DNA from: Capsicum annuum
Taxonomy: Eukaryota > Streptophyta > Magnoliopsida > Solanales > Solanaceae
Length of the DNA: 64,000 nt
Assembly: GCF_002878395.1 (NCBI RefSeq)
Contig: NC_061121.1
Coordinates: forward strand, 41,859,202 to 41,923,201
Direction of reading: 5' to 3'
Shown piece by piece: positions 37,186 through 49,490 of the stretch. A program made the translations under genes and the position numbers. The first letter of the stretch is position 1. Every line of letters begins with the position of its first letter. The notes beneath the pieces were generated by a model that saw only the letters and a program-made list of their open reading frames with translations, had not been told where the DNA came from and did no database searches.

Positions 37186-38860
37186 TCAAAAGAGAACGAT
37201 ACCTTTGACATGATCAGGATTTGTAGGAAAGAGGTGGGGATATTTGGCGTGCATATCCGCTTTGGCTTCCCAAGTAGCACTCTCCACGGATTGATTTCGC
37301 CAAAGCACTTTAACCAAAGGAACTTCCTTGTTTCTTAGCCTACGAACTTGAAAGTCAAAAACCTCAACCGAAATCTCTTCATATGAAAGACTATCTTGAA
37401 TACCTGATCTTTCGGAAGGATCAATCACAATAGAATCACTAATAGACTTCTTAAGCATAGAAACATGGAAAACCGGATGGACTTTAGATAACTCCGCAGG
37501 CAATTCAACCTTATACGCTACCTTCCCAATGCGATCCACAATCTTATAGGTACCAATGTAACGGGGACTTAGTTTCCCTTTCTTCCCAAATCTCTTCACC
37601 CCTTTCATGGGTGAAACTTTCAAGTACACTAATCACCAACATCAAATTCAAGGTCTTTCCTCCTTACATCTGCATATGATTTTTGACGACTTTGGGCGGT
37701 TTTCAACCTTTCTCGAATTAACTTAACCTTCTCCATGGCCTCGAACACCGCATCTGGTCCAGTCGCGGCAGCCTCACCAACTTCAAACCAACCAATGGGT
37801 GATTTACACCTTCTACCTTATAGAGCTTCAAACGGGGCCATTCCAATAGTAGCATGAAAACTGTTATTGTAAGCAAACTCGATTAATGCTAAGTGATCAT
37901 CCCAACTACCTTTAAAATAAAGCACACAAGCCCTCAACATATCTTCTAAAGTCTGAATGGTCCACTCGGCTTGATCATCTGGTTGCCGATGGAAAGTAGA
38001 ACTTAAACAAATTTCGGTACCGAGACCCTTCTGGAAAGATTTCCAAAACTGAGAGGTAAACTAAGTACCTCTGTCAGAAATAATAGCCAAAGGGATTCCA
38101 TGAAGTCTGACGAGTTCTCGAATATATATTCTAGCATAATCTTCATCTGTGTACGATGAATGCACAGGCAAGAAATGAGATGATTTTGTCAGCTGATCTA
38201 CGATAACCCGTAATCGAATCATGATGGTGATGAGGAGGCAAACCAACTATGAAGTCCATATTCACTTCTTCCCACTTCCAAGTAGGAATGCTAAACTCTT
38301 GCATCATGCCACTGGGCCTTTGATGCTTTATTTTAACCTGTTGACACGTGGAACACTTCGCCACAAATTTTTCTATGTTCCTCTTCATACCGTTCCACCA
38401 ATAGATTTCCCGCAAATCATGGTACATCTTGATAGCACCAGGATGGATGGAGTATCGCGTACTATGTGCTTCCGGTATAATCCTAAGCTTCAAGTTATCA
38501 ACATCAGGAACATATAGTCTTTCTCGGAGTCTTAAAACGCCATCTCCCCCTTGGGATAAAACCTTCACCTTTTGGTCTTTAACTGACTGTTTTAACTTGA
38601 CCAAGGTAGGATCCCTGTCTTGCTTCTCCTTTACTTCCGAAACTAAAGAGGATTCGGAACCGCTTTGCACTCCTATACTACCCTCAGCATCACCAAACAA
38701 CCTAACCCCCAATCTAGCCAAACGATGTACCTCACGGGCTAACTCCTTATTACCAATCTCCACATGTGCTACGCTACCCATAGACTTCTGACTAAGGGCA
38801 TCTGCTAATATATTGGCCTTGCCCGGATGATATAGCACGCTTATATCATAATCTTTCAAT
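37186..38860 (-). pseudogene. Integrase region of element D pol
   Basis: From about 38560 the minus strand shows the N-terminal zinc-binding H..H and C..C region (HSTRYSIHPG, FVAKCSTCQQVK), then the core with VNMDFIVGLP (Asp), IISDRGT (Asp) and QAEWTIQTLED (Glu), so all three catalytic acidic residues are visible. The C-terminal part follows: [32 protein letters not shown] and YPHLFPTN, ending at 37186. Breaks: loss of frame in the core near 38230, TAG after SDRGT, a TAA after FEAL, and a stop after EFDVGD before the C-terminal block. The protein would insert element cDNA; here it is non-functional. Confidence 0.9.
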
Positions 38861-39270
38861 AGTTCTAACCATCGTATCTGCCTAAGATTGAACTACTTTT
38901 GGGTGAATACATACTGCAAGCTCTTATGGTCTGTGAAGATTCGACATGGACACCATACAAATAATGTCTCCAGATTTTCAAAGCAAAAACCATGGCAGCT
39001 AATTCAAGGTCATGGGTAGGATAATTATTCTCGTGAGGCTTTAGCTTCCTGGAAGCATAAGCAATAACCTTGCCCTTTTCCATCAATACACAACCCAAAC
39101 CGACTCCGGAAGCATCGTAATACACCCAAAACCATCAACACTGTCAGGCAAAGTCAACACAGGGGCTGAAGTGAGTCGAGTCTTCAACTCCTAAAACCTC
39201 TTCTCGCAAGATTCGGACCATAGAAACTTCACTTTTTTTGGGTCAAACGGGTCATAGAAGACGCAATAGA
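38700..39270 (-). pseudogene. RNase H region of element D pol
   Basis: Minus strand: [48 protein letters not shown] and [10 protein letters not shown], then a frameshift near 38940. In another frame it continues KDYDISVLYHPGKANILADA from 38859. RNase H removes the RNA strand during reverse transcription; the first catalytic Asp context (DAS) is present. It overlaps the tether to integrase, and the boundaries are approximate. Confidence 0.85.
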
Positions 39271-39299
39271 TGAAAACCCTTCAAGAAAACGATGATAAT

Positions 39300-40240
39300 A
39301 ACCATCTAGACCTAAGAAACTTCAGATATCAGAATAAGAAATAGGTCTAGGCCAACTCTTTATAGCCTTTATATTTTGAAGATCAACGCTAATACCTTTA
39401 GAAGAAACAACATGCCCAAGAAGGCTACAGAGTTTAGACAGAACTCACACTTATTGAACTTAGCTTACAACCAATGAGTTTGAAGAGTTTCCAACATGAT
39501 TTGGAGATAATCCGCATGATCATCCTTACTTAGGGAGTAAATAAAAATATCATCAAGGAACACTATTACAAATAAATCCAGATATGGCCGGAATACACGG
39601 TTCATAAGATCCATGAAAGCCGCTGGAGCATTAGTTAACCCAAAAGACATCACTAGAAATTCAAAATGACCATAACAGGTTCGAAAGGCTATCTTGGGGA
39701 TATCACATTCCCTAACCTTAAGTTGGTGAAAACCGGATCTGAGGTCTATCTTCGAAAAGTAGCTCGCACCTTGCAATTGATCAAATAAATCATCAATTCA
39801 AGAAAGCGGATATTTATTCTTGATAGTAACCCTATTAAGCTACCGATAATCAATACACATCTGCAAAGAACCATCTTTCTTATGCATAAACAGGACAGGT
39901 GCACCCCACGGGGACACACTAGGTCTGATAAAGCTTTTGTATAAAAGATCTTTCAATTGCTCCTTCAACTTTTTAAGTTCCGCGGGACCCATGCGATATG
40001 AAAGAATGGAAATAGGCTGTGTCGGGAAGAAGGTCAATCCCGAACTCTATCTCTCTATCAAGAGGTACTCTAGGGAGACCTTCTGGAAAGATATCAAGAA
40101 ACTCATTAACAATATTAATTGACTGAATGGTCGGGGTTTCAGACTTAATGTCTTTAATCCAAACCAAATGGTGGATGCAACCCTTGGAAATCAAATTCCT
40201 AGCTTTGAGATAGGATATGAAACGACCCTTAGGAATCATA
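39300..40240 (-). pseudogene. Reverse transcriptase region of element D pol
   Basis: Minus strand: [18 protein letters not shown] and MCIDYR (39840-40037), then, after a TAG and a TGA around 39785-39840, [36 protein letters not shown] and the catalytic [12 protein letters not shown] (FLDD near 39549-39560). Both nonsense codons fall at places where the family has codons one C-to-T change away (CAG, CGA). The enzyme copies element RNA to DNA in cytoplasmic particles. The catalytic Asp pair is intact but the frame is not. Confidence 0.9.
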
Positions 40241-40640
40241 AAACTCCCAAACCATTCGAGGATAGGTTCATCAGGAAACTAAAACTTGATCACACGGGTA
40301 CGAAAATCAATAGACGCATAGCATGAATAAAGCCAATCCATTCCCAGAATGATATCAAAGTCAACCATATCTAGCTTAATCAAATCAGCATATATAACCT
40401 GATAAAAGACAGTAATGGGACATTTCTTATACACCCGCTTAGCAATGACAGACTCTCCTACCGGAGTTTTAACCAAAATAGGCTCAGAAATTAGTGCAGG
40501 ATCTGTTTCAAAATTTACAGCAACCAGAGGTGTCACATAAGAAAAACTCAAATCGGGGTCCATCAACACATAGACATCAAAATAGAAAATACGGAGCATA
40601 CCAGTGACAACATCGAGAGTGTTTTCTTGATCCTGATGAG
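40241..40640 (-). pseudogene. Aspartic protease region of element D
   Basis: Minus strand 40599-40279: YVLMDPDLSFSYVTPLVA, ISEPILVKTPVGESVIAKRV, FDIILGMDWLYSCYASID. The layout fits the retropepsin of Tekay-type elements, where the active site reads Asp-Pro-Gly rather than Asp-Ser-Gly from memory; here the glycine is Asp. The ILGMDWL block is the second conserved motif. The enzyme would cut the polyprotein. The altered glycine adds to the evidence of decay. Confidence 0.8.
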
Positions 40641-41809
40641 GTGGTATAACATAGAAATAATTCTAGCATTGACCACTAGCAGTACTAGATAAAGCACCCT
40701 GAGGATGAATTGGACGAGCTGCGGGAGACGGGGCACTAGTAGCCTAACTCTAGGGATAGGTATCACGACTCCGAAGTCTGGTATACGGGCAGTCTCTAAG
40801 TATGTGGCCCAACTTTCCATAACCAAAACAGCCCCGCTTCCCTATATAACACTCCCTAAAATGGTCTTTACCACACTTAGCACACAAAGGAGGATGAGGC
40901 CGGTTGCTTACACTGTCCTGAGACCTAGAAGGTACGGACCTATTCTCGAGCTCCTGCCTACCCCAATATACGGGAGCATTAGCTGAGAAAGGCGTAGGTA
41001 TAAATGGACGTCTCTGAAACTGAGGGAGACTCCCTCCAGAGAATCTAGTCTAACCAGACCCCTGTTGCTCTGATCTGACTCTCTTAATCCCTCTTACTCT
41101 TTCTCTTTCCTTTATCTTGCTGACTCAATCTGTTGGGTATGAATCATTAACCTAGGAAGATCAATCTCCTTGTTGATCATAGCAGATCTATATTATTTCA
41201 CCATATAACTCGACCCCCCAATTAGAAACTTGCTCATACTAGTCCTCGAGTCAGCCATCATATTGGGAGCCAACTTCGATAGCTGATTAAACTTAAGACA
41301 ATACTCATTAACCGATATGGAGCCTTGTCTCAAATTCATAAACTCCTCTATCTTAGCTTCCCGTAACTCAAGAGGAAAGAATCTATCCAAGAAAGCATCT
41401 TGGAACAATTGCTAAGTCACCAGAACGGTGTCTTCCTCTCAACCCTTATTCCACATCTGCACCTAGTCATAGGCAACATCATTCAACTGAGAAGAAGCCA
41501 GCTCCACACTTTCTTCCTTAATCACGTGCATAATCTGTGCAATTTTCTTCATTTCATCAACATATATCTGCGGTCCTCACCTACTCTCGACCCATGAAAA
41601 TCTGGTGGATACATCCGCATAAAGTCACGAATTCGTGCTATTGCCAAATTATTTTCCTGCGGAGGTGGAGCGTTAGCCTGAGTATTGGCGGTAACTGCCT
41701 GGGCTAGTGTCTCAAAAGCTGTCCGAAATTCAGCATGGGATACCATCTCATGTAACGGATCAACGGGTTGAGGTTGGTTGTTGTTTTTGTGAGCTCGATG
41801 TGGAGGCAT
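40641..41809 (-). pseudogene. gag of element D
   Basis: The minus start MPPHRAHKNNNQPQPVDPL at 41809 is followed by IARIRDFMRMYPPDFHGSR. After a broken segment (41410-41550) come FLDRFFPLELREAKI, EEFMNLRQGSISVNEYCL, MSKFLIGG, and a zinc knuckle CFGYGKLGHILRDC near 40790-40830. The second knuckle position, normally Cys, is Tyr, so metal binding should be lost. Gag forms the particle and binds RNA. The start is chosen because the MPP start and basic, Gln/Pro-rich N-terminus fit the family and no upstream in-frame extension is needed. Confidence 0.85.
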
Positions 41810-42006
41810 TTTTTATCATAAGAACGCATGAATTAACACCATAAGGAAATAATTGTAAGCATGATAGAATCTTGTAGAAAGAAATAAATGACTTTTCCTA
41901 GAATGCCCCACAACCTCTTGATCATAGGTGTGGCACGCTACACACCGATGCTCAAGACTCTACGTAACACGGCTTGTCATACTCCCTAGGACTCATCACA
42001 ACCTTA

Positions 42007-42019
42007 GGCTCTAATACCA
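42007..42019 (-). promoter_or_regulatory. Primer binding site of element D
   Basis: Minus strand TGGTATTAGAGCC, four bases from the 5' LTR end. It differs at one base (T for C) from the tRNA-Met complement seen in element A. Confidence 0.85.
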
Positions 42020-42023
42020 AGTT

Positions 42024-44400
42024 TGTAATGCTCCGAAATATCATCCCCAGATTCCACACGGTGCCCAAGGATACACGTAGTCAAGCTAACCCTTTAAGCT
42101 AAAGCACTACCCTTGGGTTCCAACACAACAACATACACACTATGCTAAGGATATATATATATAAGTACAAATCATATCACATCACACATGGCATGGCATA
42201 TCGTTAGACTATACATATATGGAATGTCTATACACAAACCAACCAAACAATACACTAGTCTGACATAGCCTCTATACAGCAAAATCAATGAGCCATTGGG
42301 ACAAACCCCCAACTAACTCAACAGACCAAAGGGATCACAAAAAAATAGCACCAAAACTAGCAACTTGGTCCTCAAATGATGAGTAATCACCACTGAAGGA
42401 ACGTAGATGCTGTACTCGAATATCACTGTCGCAGCTGCGGCTGAGTACCTGAACCTACATCATGGTAAGAATGTAGCCCACACAGAAATATATGAGTTAG
42501 CACAAGATACGTACTGAGTATGTGGGGGTGCATGCAAAATATAAATGATATAATAAATTTCATAAAAACGTACAAATGGACCATAATGACACACCTGGCT
42601 TGAGTGACATTGAATCGTATAACTCATAATAGCTTAGATAGGAAATGTAGGAGAAAAACCTCATAAATCATTATAGATCATCACAGGCAACTTGACTTAA
42701 CACATCAAAACTCGAAGTGACTTGGTATTTTAATAAACATGACTCTTATGGACAGAGGAGTTTCCTATAACCAACAACCCCACGTGAGCTACGTGGAATA
42801 CCAATGTTTGAAACCCCTATTGGTGGGAGTGTAATACTCTTTTCCAGGGAGTACGACCTTAAAACTACAATAATCACAACCAGGCTCTCTGGCTAATAAT
42901 ATCATCACTAAACAACCCTACGGTGGTACTTAAGTTTGGTAAAATACCAAATTTCCCTCTCGGTGCTAAGTACTACTCCCCGAGAAGCTCAGAACGCATT
43001 AGGAAATCCACCACAACATTACAAAGGTCTATCATAAAACCAAATCAAATCATATCAATCTGTGGATTCTTAACTCAACACATTTTAGCTCAAAATATTT
43101 TAATCTTCCTCAACATCAACAAGGTATCAATGCATTGAACCATAACTGACTCAACATTTGGACAAGGATATGAAGACTCAATACATAATATTTTCAATAA
43201 TTTAACTTATCAAAACCATCCAAAAAATACCAAGACTCATTGCAACTTCAATATCACCATTTCTCAATATGCCATCCAACTCTCATTTAAAGATACTTAA
43301 GACATCAACCTATAGTAGGGATATAGAATTTCCAATATCAATTATAAATTCATAATAAGGAAATAGTGGAATGATAGTATAAATCAAGGCTTAACAAATT
43401 AAATCATCATAGTATAAATCAAGGCTTAACAAATTAAATCATCATACTCTCATAATCAAATACTTTTTGGACATAATTCCATCTCAATATCATACACATA
43501 TCGGATGACATAATCTAATAGCTCATGGAAAATAATATAAGATATAAAACTATATTTCCAATTCATGGTAAAACATGTAAAATCTTATGTCAATGTAATT
43601 CAACAAAAATATTAGGTACAAGATCGAAAGGATAATTTTGTTCAAAGCCCCACATACCTAAAAATGGAAGATGAATATGAACTTCTGACTCCGAAACTTT
43701 ATTTACAAAAATAAAGGCTTCTCGAATCCCTTAACATGATCAACTCGAATCCCAAATCAATTTAAAATTTCTACGGTTCAATCAAGAGACATAGAAGGAT
43801 GAAATTTGGAGTAGTAGGATTGGGGTTTGAGCCTTAGGAAATTTTGGAGAAAAATGAGCTATTGAATGCTCTTAATGGACTTAAATACATGGTTTACCCA
43901 GATGGATTGGAGTAGGAATAACCAAAATACCCTTAAAAATCAAATAATGTCAAATCTGTCATTTGGTGGACTGTTTTGATAGGCTGAAGTAGATCGACCA
44001 TAACTTTTTGCTTCGATGGCCTAATTGGATAAAACTAATTTCATTGGAAAGTGGAATTTCAAAGCTTTCTGTTGATATATAGTAGCTCACCCAGATCATT
44101 ATGAACAAGGAGTTATGATTGTTTGAAGTTGACCCTAAAATTCGCTTGGCCTCAGTATTTTTTTCCAGCACATTTACTGTTCACCACTATTCACGGTTAG
44201 ATCGAAATGATCATAACTTATCGCTCGAGTGTCCATTTTGGATGATCCACATATCGTTGGAAAGATTATTCGATTCTCTACGCGATGAAGGGTCACATAT
44301 CCAGAAATTCCACATTGAAAAACTATTAATCATGATAAAGAACAAAATTCAACATATTTTTGTCTGAGATCTTAACAAAAAAAATTTCTGGGGCATCACA
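42024..44400 (-). repeat. 5' LTR of element D
   Basis: Same termini as 34765-37012. It contains an extra 36-bp tandem duplication near 43372-43445 (a block starting ATAGTATAAATCAAGGC twice) absent from the other LTR, and AGGTATG (minus) at 43653-43659. Confidence 0.9.
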
Positions 44401-44556
44401 GTTGGCTAGAACGACGGCTAGTTATTTATTATGAGTAGAAACTGACTGAGCAAGAGTAATCAATATGGCCCTGAACTCCGCATAAGAAACATGTTCTCCT
44501 AAAGGTTATTCGGGCTGAGTGGCTGACTGATTCCCATTTCTTCTTTTAGGAAGCAT
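44401..44556 (-). pseudogene. gag relic of element E, N-terminal part
   Basis: Minus start MLPKRRNGNQSATQPE at 44556, then stop, then EHVSYAEFRAILITLAQSVS and a further stop. It continues at 34764 beyond element D. The start is supported by the basic N-terminus and by the HVSYAEFR block, which matches element D's HEMVSHAEFR at the same distance. Confidence 0.8.
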
Positions 44557-44764
44557 GTTCTATAGAAGAAAGGGAGAAACGGATTACACTAAGCATTTAA
44601 CTTTGAGCCTATTCTCACTGGCATGATCTAAATACTGAAACAAGGAAAACTGTTTCTAAAACACTTCATAGCCTCCTGCACATAAGTGTGGTGCACAATA
44701 CACGCATGTGCAAGACTCTACTAGATATGACTTTTCAGACTCCCTAGGACACTATTGAACCTTA

Positions 44765-44777
44765 GACTCTAATACCA
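44765..44777 (-). promoter_or_regulatory. Primer binding site of element E
   Basis: Minus strand TGGTATTAGAGTC next to the LTR end, the same tRNA-Met-type site as D with one more change. Confidence 0.8.
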
Positions 44778-44781
44778 AATT

Positions 44782-47730
44782 TGTAATGCCCCAAATCTGG
44801 TATCTGGAATGCTATACAATACCCATGACCCCGTTGGACCACAAGCTAACCCATGACTGATATCTATAAATTGAGCACTAAATAATAGTAATAATATCGT
44901 AAATGCGAAAACATAAATTGAAAGTCCATAAGGTTCAACACTAGTACATAATTGAAAAAAATATGGTATAACAATTCCAAAACAAGTTAGATAATTATCT
45001 GAACATACTATAGTCTGAAAGCCTCTAAAATTTTTGAATAAGGAGTTGATGGGACATGTCCCCAACTAACTTCAACTATTGAAACAAACTGAAAACTAAA
45101 ATAGTAATATGATCATCATGTCCTTGAAGGATGAGGACTCACTGCTAGCTCTGATCGCTGAACTGGGATGCTACTGGTTCTCTAGAGATCGTGCTCCTAA
45201 ACCTATGGTGCAAGATACCATAGCACAAATACGTTAGTACTTTGAATGTACTGGTATACAAGTTAGGTAGGTTAAATACAGTAGGTTCATATGCATGAAC
45301 AATACTAACTGACTGACTAACAAGAACGTGAGAATACATGCATTCATACATAACTGTAACTGAGATCATGATAGGACTGGATACTGAGTTTTGACTACTG
45401 AGTCTACTGACATTGACATATAAGTCACTAATGAATAAGAAACTCATACTGTATTACTAAATACTGAAGGACTGATAATATGTTACTGATACATAGATAA
45501 TTATGTCTAACAATTCTGATTATGAAGAACTAGTCTGGTTGACTGTATTTGACAGTCTTGAAGCTAAATGCTAATTACATAAGTTTTGATAACTGGTATA
45601 ACTGATAATATGAGTAACTGTATCTAACAATCCTGAACCAGATGGAACTAGCTGAGTTCTGTACTATATCTGAGTAACTAAATCTGATAGCAGTCCTATC
45701 TAGCAGGTGATCTCTACATCTGATGATACTGATACTAATTGACCATACTTGATATCATTCCTATACAGTGGATGATCCTCAGGTCTATTTATGATGAAAA
45801 GGATCGATTGTATCTGACAGTCCTAAATCTATACTACTGAGCTAAATTGACTGTATCTGACAGTCCTAATTCTCTAACTAGAATTGTGGGATGTATTCAT
45901 CTAACTGACATGCCCCATACTAAGCTAACTTGGGTCCAACCTTTAACCCTAGCTAGAAGGGTGTCAATACCGTGCTACTGGTAAAGACAACTGCTATGGA
46001 GTTAGTCCAAATCTAGCGGTGACCCCTGGGATCAGTCTTATACATTTAAATGCGCTAATGGGTGATCCTTGAGTTTATCAGTCCTATCTAATGGGTGACA
46101 TCTAGTACCTATACTGGCTAGTAGTTCTAAAACTTAGGGATTGCTTCTAGGGATCATAGTCCTATCTAGCGAGTGAGTCCCCATCCCTAGGCTCGATTAG
46201 TGCCGAATCCTACTCCCATCTGGAAGACACTGAACTAACTAATTGAACTAAACTGATTAAATAAACTGAACTGATACTAGTGTATTGTCTAGCGAAGCTA
46301 AACTGAATTACTGAGTTTCGTTGTCTAATAGAATGTACTGAGTTCTGAGAACTGAAAGAATACTTAAGTTACTGAGATTGACTGGGTATACTGAGGTTAC
46401 TGAGCTACTGAAATTATTGAGATTTCTGAGATTTCCTGAGTCACATGACTTACTCAGTTCTATGGATCATAATTTGACTGAGGAGATCGTGAAAACATGA
46501 CATAGCTCTAGGCACACAGCTAAATATTTGGGTATAAGTACCCTAGGACTCGATGAGAAGAAATTGACATAGCATGGCTTACATGAACACATTACCAACA
46601 ACATAATTCATAATTCACATATTGAAGAACTTCATAAAACATGTGATATGCATAAGCTTGTATATTTTATGACATCATACTAGTTGGGCATTGTTTCTTC
46701 ATCTAGCCATTTAATCATACACATGGTAGGTATAGCACATGTAGACAACATTATACAATAATTAATCATCATGATTCATTTCGAATTTCATCATCCTAGG
46801 GTTTATTTATAGGTTCACAAGAATATACATCTATACAAATCGATTTCATATAAAATTGATCACCCAATATGGATTTGAATCTAATTGATCATTCTCAACA
46901 TAAACAAAACAAAACCATCATGAAATTCATACAAAAATCCATAAATTTAAACTTAGAAGAGAGATTCTCGGGCTTCATGGATGAAAGAAGTCCATGAATG
47001 AACACTACGCATACCTTAGTTCATGATTTCGTAAAGATTGACGGTGAAACCTTCTTGAATTTGAATACCCAATAGAAACCCTAGCTTGTTATTGAGAGAA
47101 ACTTTAGAGAAACTAGTATATTTTGGGTGAAAAATGGCTAAATCACATGTTATTGGGTTTCAATAGGGGTAGGAAATTGACCCTTTTAACCCTTGAACTC
47201 GTCTTGTAATTTCAATAAAATTTTCTCGAACTGGGCCCCTGGCGCAATGCGGCGCTATCACGCTTGTCACTAGAATTTGACAATTGGGAAACTGAGGGAT
47301 GGCGTGATGCGGAGCCATCACATTGCTCCTTCTTTCCTGACCTATAACCTTAGCACAACATGGGAGAAATCGCGTTGAGACACTAGAAAAGGACAATTGC
47401 CATTTTAGCTTGTGGGGCCGGATCTAATACATATGGAGGTGTAGTAGACATCGACCAACCTGCTGCCATATCATATAACTTCCACATAACACGCGGCGCG
47501 CCACAAACTAATATGGTGTTGTTTTATGATATGAACTTGAAATAGGCCTAACTTCTTACCCAGTTATCGAATTAAACTGAATCATATATCAATTGAAATC
47601 TTATTGAATTTCCCGCATGACTAAAAGTTAAAATCTTGAAATTTCACCATGGAATAATCATCATTCAATTTAGAAACTAGTACTAGGCATTCTTGGGATG
47701 AAATTAGCTAGAAAACTTCGAGGTATTATA
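44782..47730 (-). repeat. 5' LTR of element E
   Basis: Counterpart of 30039-32918. It carries AGGTATG (minus) at 47010-47016 and the same repeated TCACC-type motifs near 45700-46190. It is about 70 bases longer, partly through extra sequence near 47415-47500. Confidence 0.9.
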
Positions 47731-47900
47731 GTATTAGAACCATATTCATGGTCCCTCAGCCTTATCAGTTCGGACCTATCAAACTAAACGATAAAAATAG
47801 AATTCACAAAATCAGTGTACTCTATGTGTGTTTCTACGATAATATTATTAGTAATGCATACCTCCCATATATGAAGTGGTTCCATATGCAAGCAGCTTTT
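47731..47900 (-). repeat. Right arm of the inverted repeat, outer part
   Basis: Begins with target-duplication copy gtatt. Reverse-complemented it aligns to 26815-27090 (GATAAGGCTGAG, ATTACTAATAA and TTTTTATCG-type blocks). The left arm has an extra copy of a 56-bp block here. Confidence 0.8.
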
Positions 47901-49490
47901 TTCTCCAAACCCATCTTTACTGTAGCCTCTTGTGTTGGTCAAGCAAAGGTTCTTTAACTTTCAGTTTCTTATATCTACAAAGAAGAGAAAAAATTAACGT
48001 CAAATAAGAGAAGAACAAAAAAATATTATATATCTATTGCAACAGATGTGGAGTCTATTACAATAGATGTGGAGTCTGTTGCAATAGATTGGAATTTGCT
48101 GAAATAGATGTGGAGTCTGTTGAAACAGAAGTGGAGTCTATTGGAATACATCAAACCAACCTTGCTAGTGGTTTGATTTGTTCCAATAGTTGTTCCATCT
48201 ATTGCAACATCAACAACAATATAAACTACAAAAGAAATAACAAATAAAAAACATCAACAATAAAGAAACAACATCATTTGTTCCAACACCATCAACAACA
48301 TCATCAACAACAAAGAAGCAACATCCTTTATTCCAACACCATCAACAACACCACACAATAAGTTCCAACAACAGCAACCCCACCAACAACATAAATAATA
48401 GCATCAACAACAAAGAAACAAATAAAATACATAAAAAAAATAATAATGGCCACAAGGCTTTTACATTTCTCCCAACAGATGACTTTTTTCACATATTATA
48501 ATAAAAATTCTCGATTCTTTTATTCAACACTTAAAAGTTCCTTCAAATTTTTTAAAGAAATATGATATGGGTAAATGGTAATTAAATAAAAAATATAGAT
48601 GTAAATAACTTGCAAAGAAGAAGACGAGAATGAAAGAGCAATATTCAATCATACCTTACTTCAAATGTTAAAAGGGGATCAAAACAACAATTTCAGTCGA
48701 GGAAAGATATGGATCGGTTTAGATCTAAAAGGATATTTATGAGAAAGAGGAGAGAAAAGAGAGAAAAAGGTTGTGATAGCCCTAAAGAGAAGATAAAAAA
48801 TAAGATGAGAGATGAATAAAATAAATTTAAGGTTGAAGGAAAGAGAGATAAGATAATTCTAGATATAGAAATGGGTTTAAATATTTATTAATTAATATTC
48901 ATTAATAACTTGAGGGGAACGAGAAAGATGGGTGACATTGAAAATATAATATAGGACTATTCATTGGGATTTTTGAGTTATTCAAGAAATATTTTTACCG
49001 CCTTTAGTAGTACTATATTTTCTACGCATCTTTCTTCTTACGAACAGAAGCTTGCTTTAAAATTAAAATAAATATTTTTTTCGAACAGATATGTCATCTG
49101 TTGAAACAAATATCAATATCTGTTTGAAAAAATCCAATAACTCAATCATCTGTAATAACAGATGCAAATGTTTATTTGATAATTAAATTAGATATGTCAT
49201 CTATTACAACAGATATCAATAGCTATTTGAAAAAATCCAACAACTCAGTTATATGTAACAACAGATGTAAATGTCTATTTGATAATTAAATCAAATATGT
49301 CATCTGTTACAACATATATCAATATTTGTTTCTAAATTTCCAACAACTCAGTCATCTATCACAACATATACAAATATCTATTTGATAATTAAATCAGATA
49401 TGTCATTTGTTGCAACGGATATAAATATCTATTTGAAAATTTCCAATAGCTAAGTCATTTATTGCAATAGGTTTCATTTCAATTAACCTA
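47901..49490. other. Palindromic arrays and low-complexity DNA, no supportable gene
   Basis: 48030-48190 holds units of 20-21 bp beginning GTGGAGTCT. 48220-48440 is rich in CAACAA and ATCAACAAC words. 48740-48800 is purine-rich (GAGAAAG) and on the minus strand looks like a pyrimidine-rich 5' leader followed by a donor-like AAGTAAGGTATG near 48655. 49090-49460 is another degenerate palindromic array. No convincing protein was found on either strand. Confidence 0.55.

Larger units (their letters stand above)
34765..44400 (-). mobile_element. Element D: complete Ty3/gypsy (Tekay/Del-type) retrotransposon
   Basis: The LTRs at 34765-37012 and 42024-44400 flank a 5-kb internal region with gag, protease, reverse transcriptase, RNase H and integrase in that order on the minus strand. 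Flanking 5-mers are attgg (34760-34764) and gttgg (44401-44405), a target duplication with one mismatch, inside the gag of element E. Primer site and polypurine tract are present. Nonsense codons and at least one frameshift inactivate the polyprotein. D is the youngest insertion in this nest by position. Clade is inferred from remembered Solanaceae Tekay proteins. Confidence 0.93.
30039..47730 (-). mobile_element. Element E: LTR retrotransposon with nested D
   Basis: The LTRs at 30039-32918 and 44782-47730 are in the same minus orientation. The target duplication gtatt is perfect at 30034-30038 and 47731-47735. Between the LTRs lie a gag relic and a 3' non-coding tract but no pol, so E is non-autonomous even after removing D (34765-44400). 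Without D the element is about 8.05 kb. It inserted into the right arm of the large inverted repeat, since the arm's homology to 26815-27090 continues at 47736-47900. Confidence 0.93.

Noticed and set aside
38221..38791. Plus-strand frames of 98 and 120 codons
   Set aside because: Antisense shadows of the integrase and RNase H coding region of element D.
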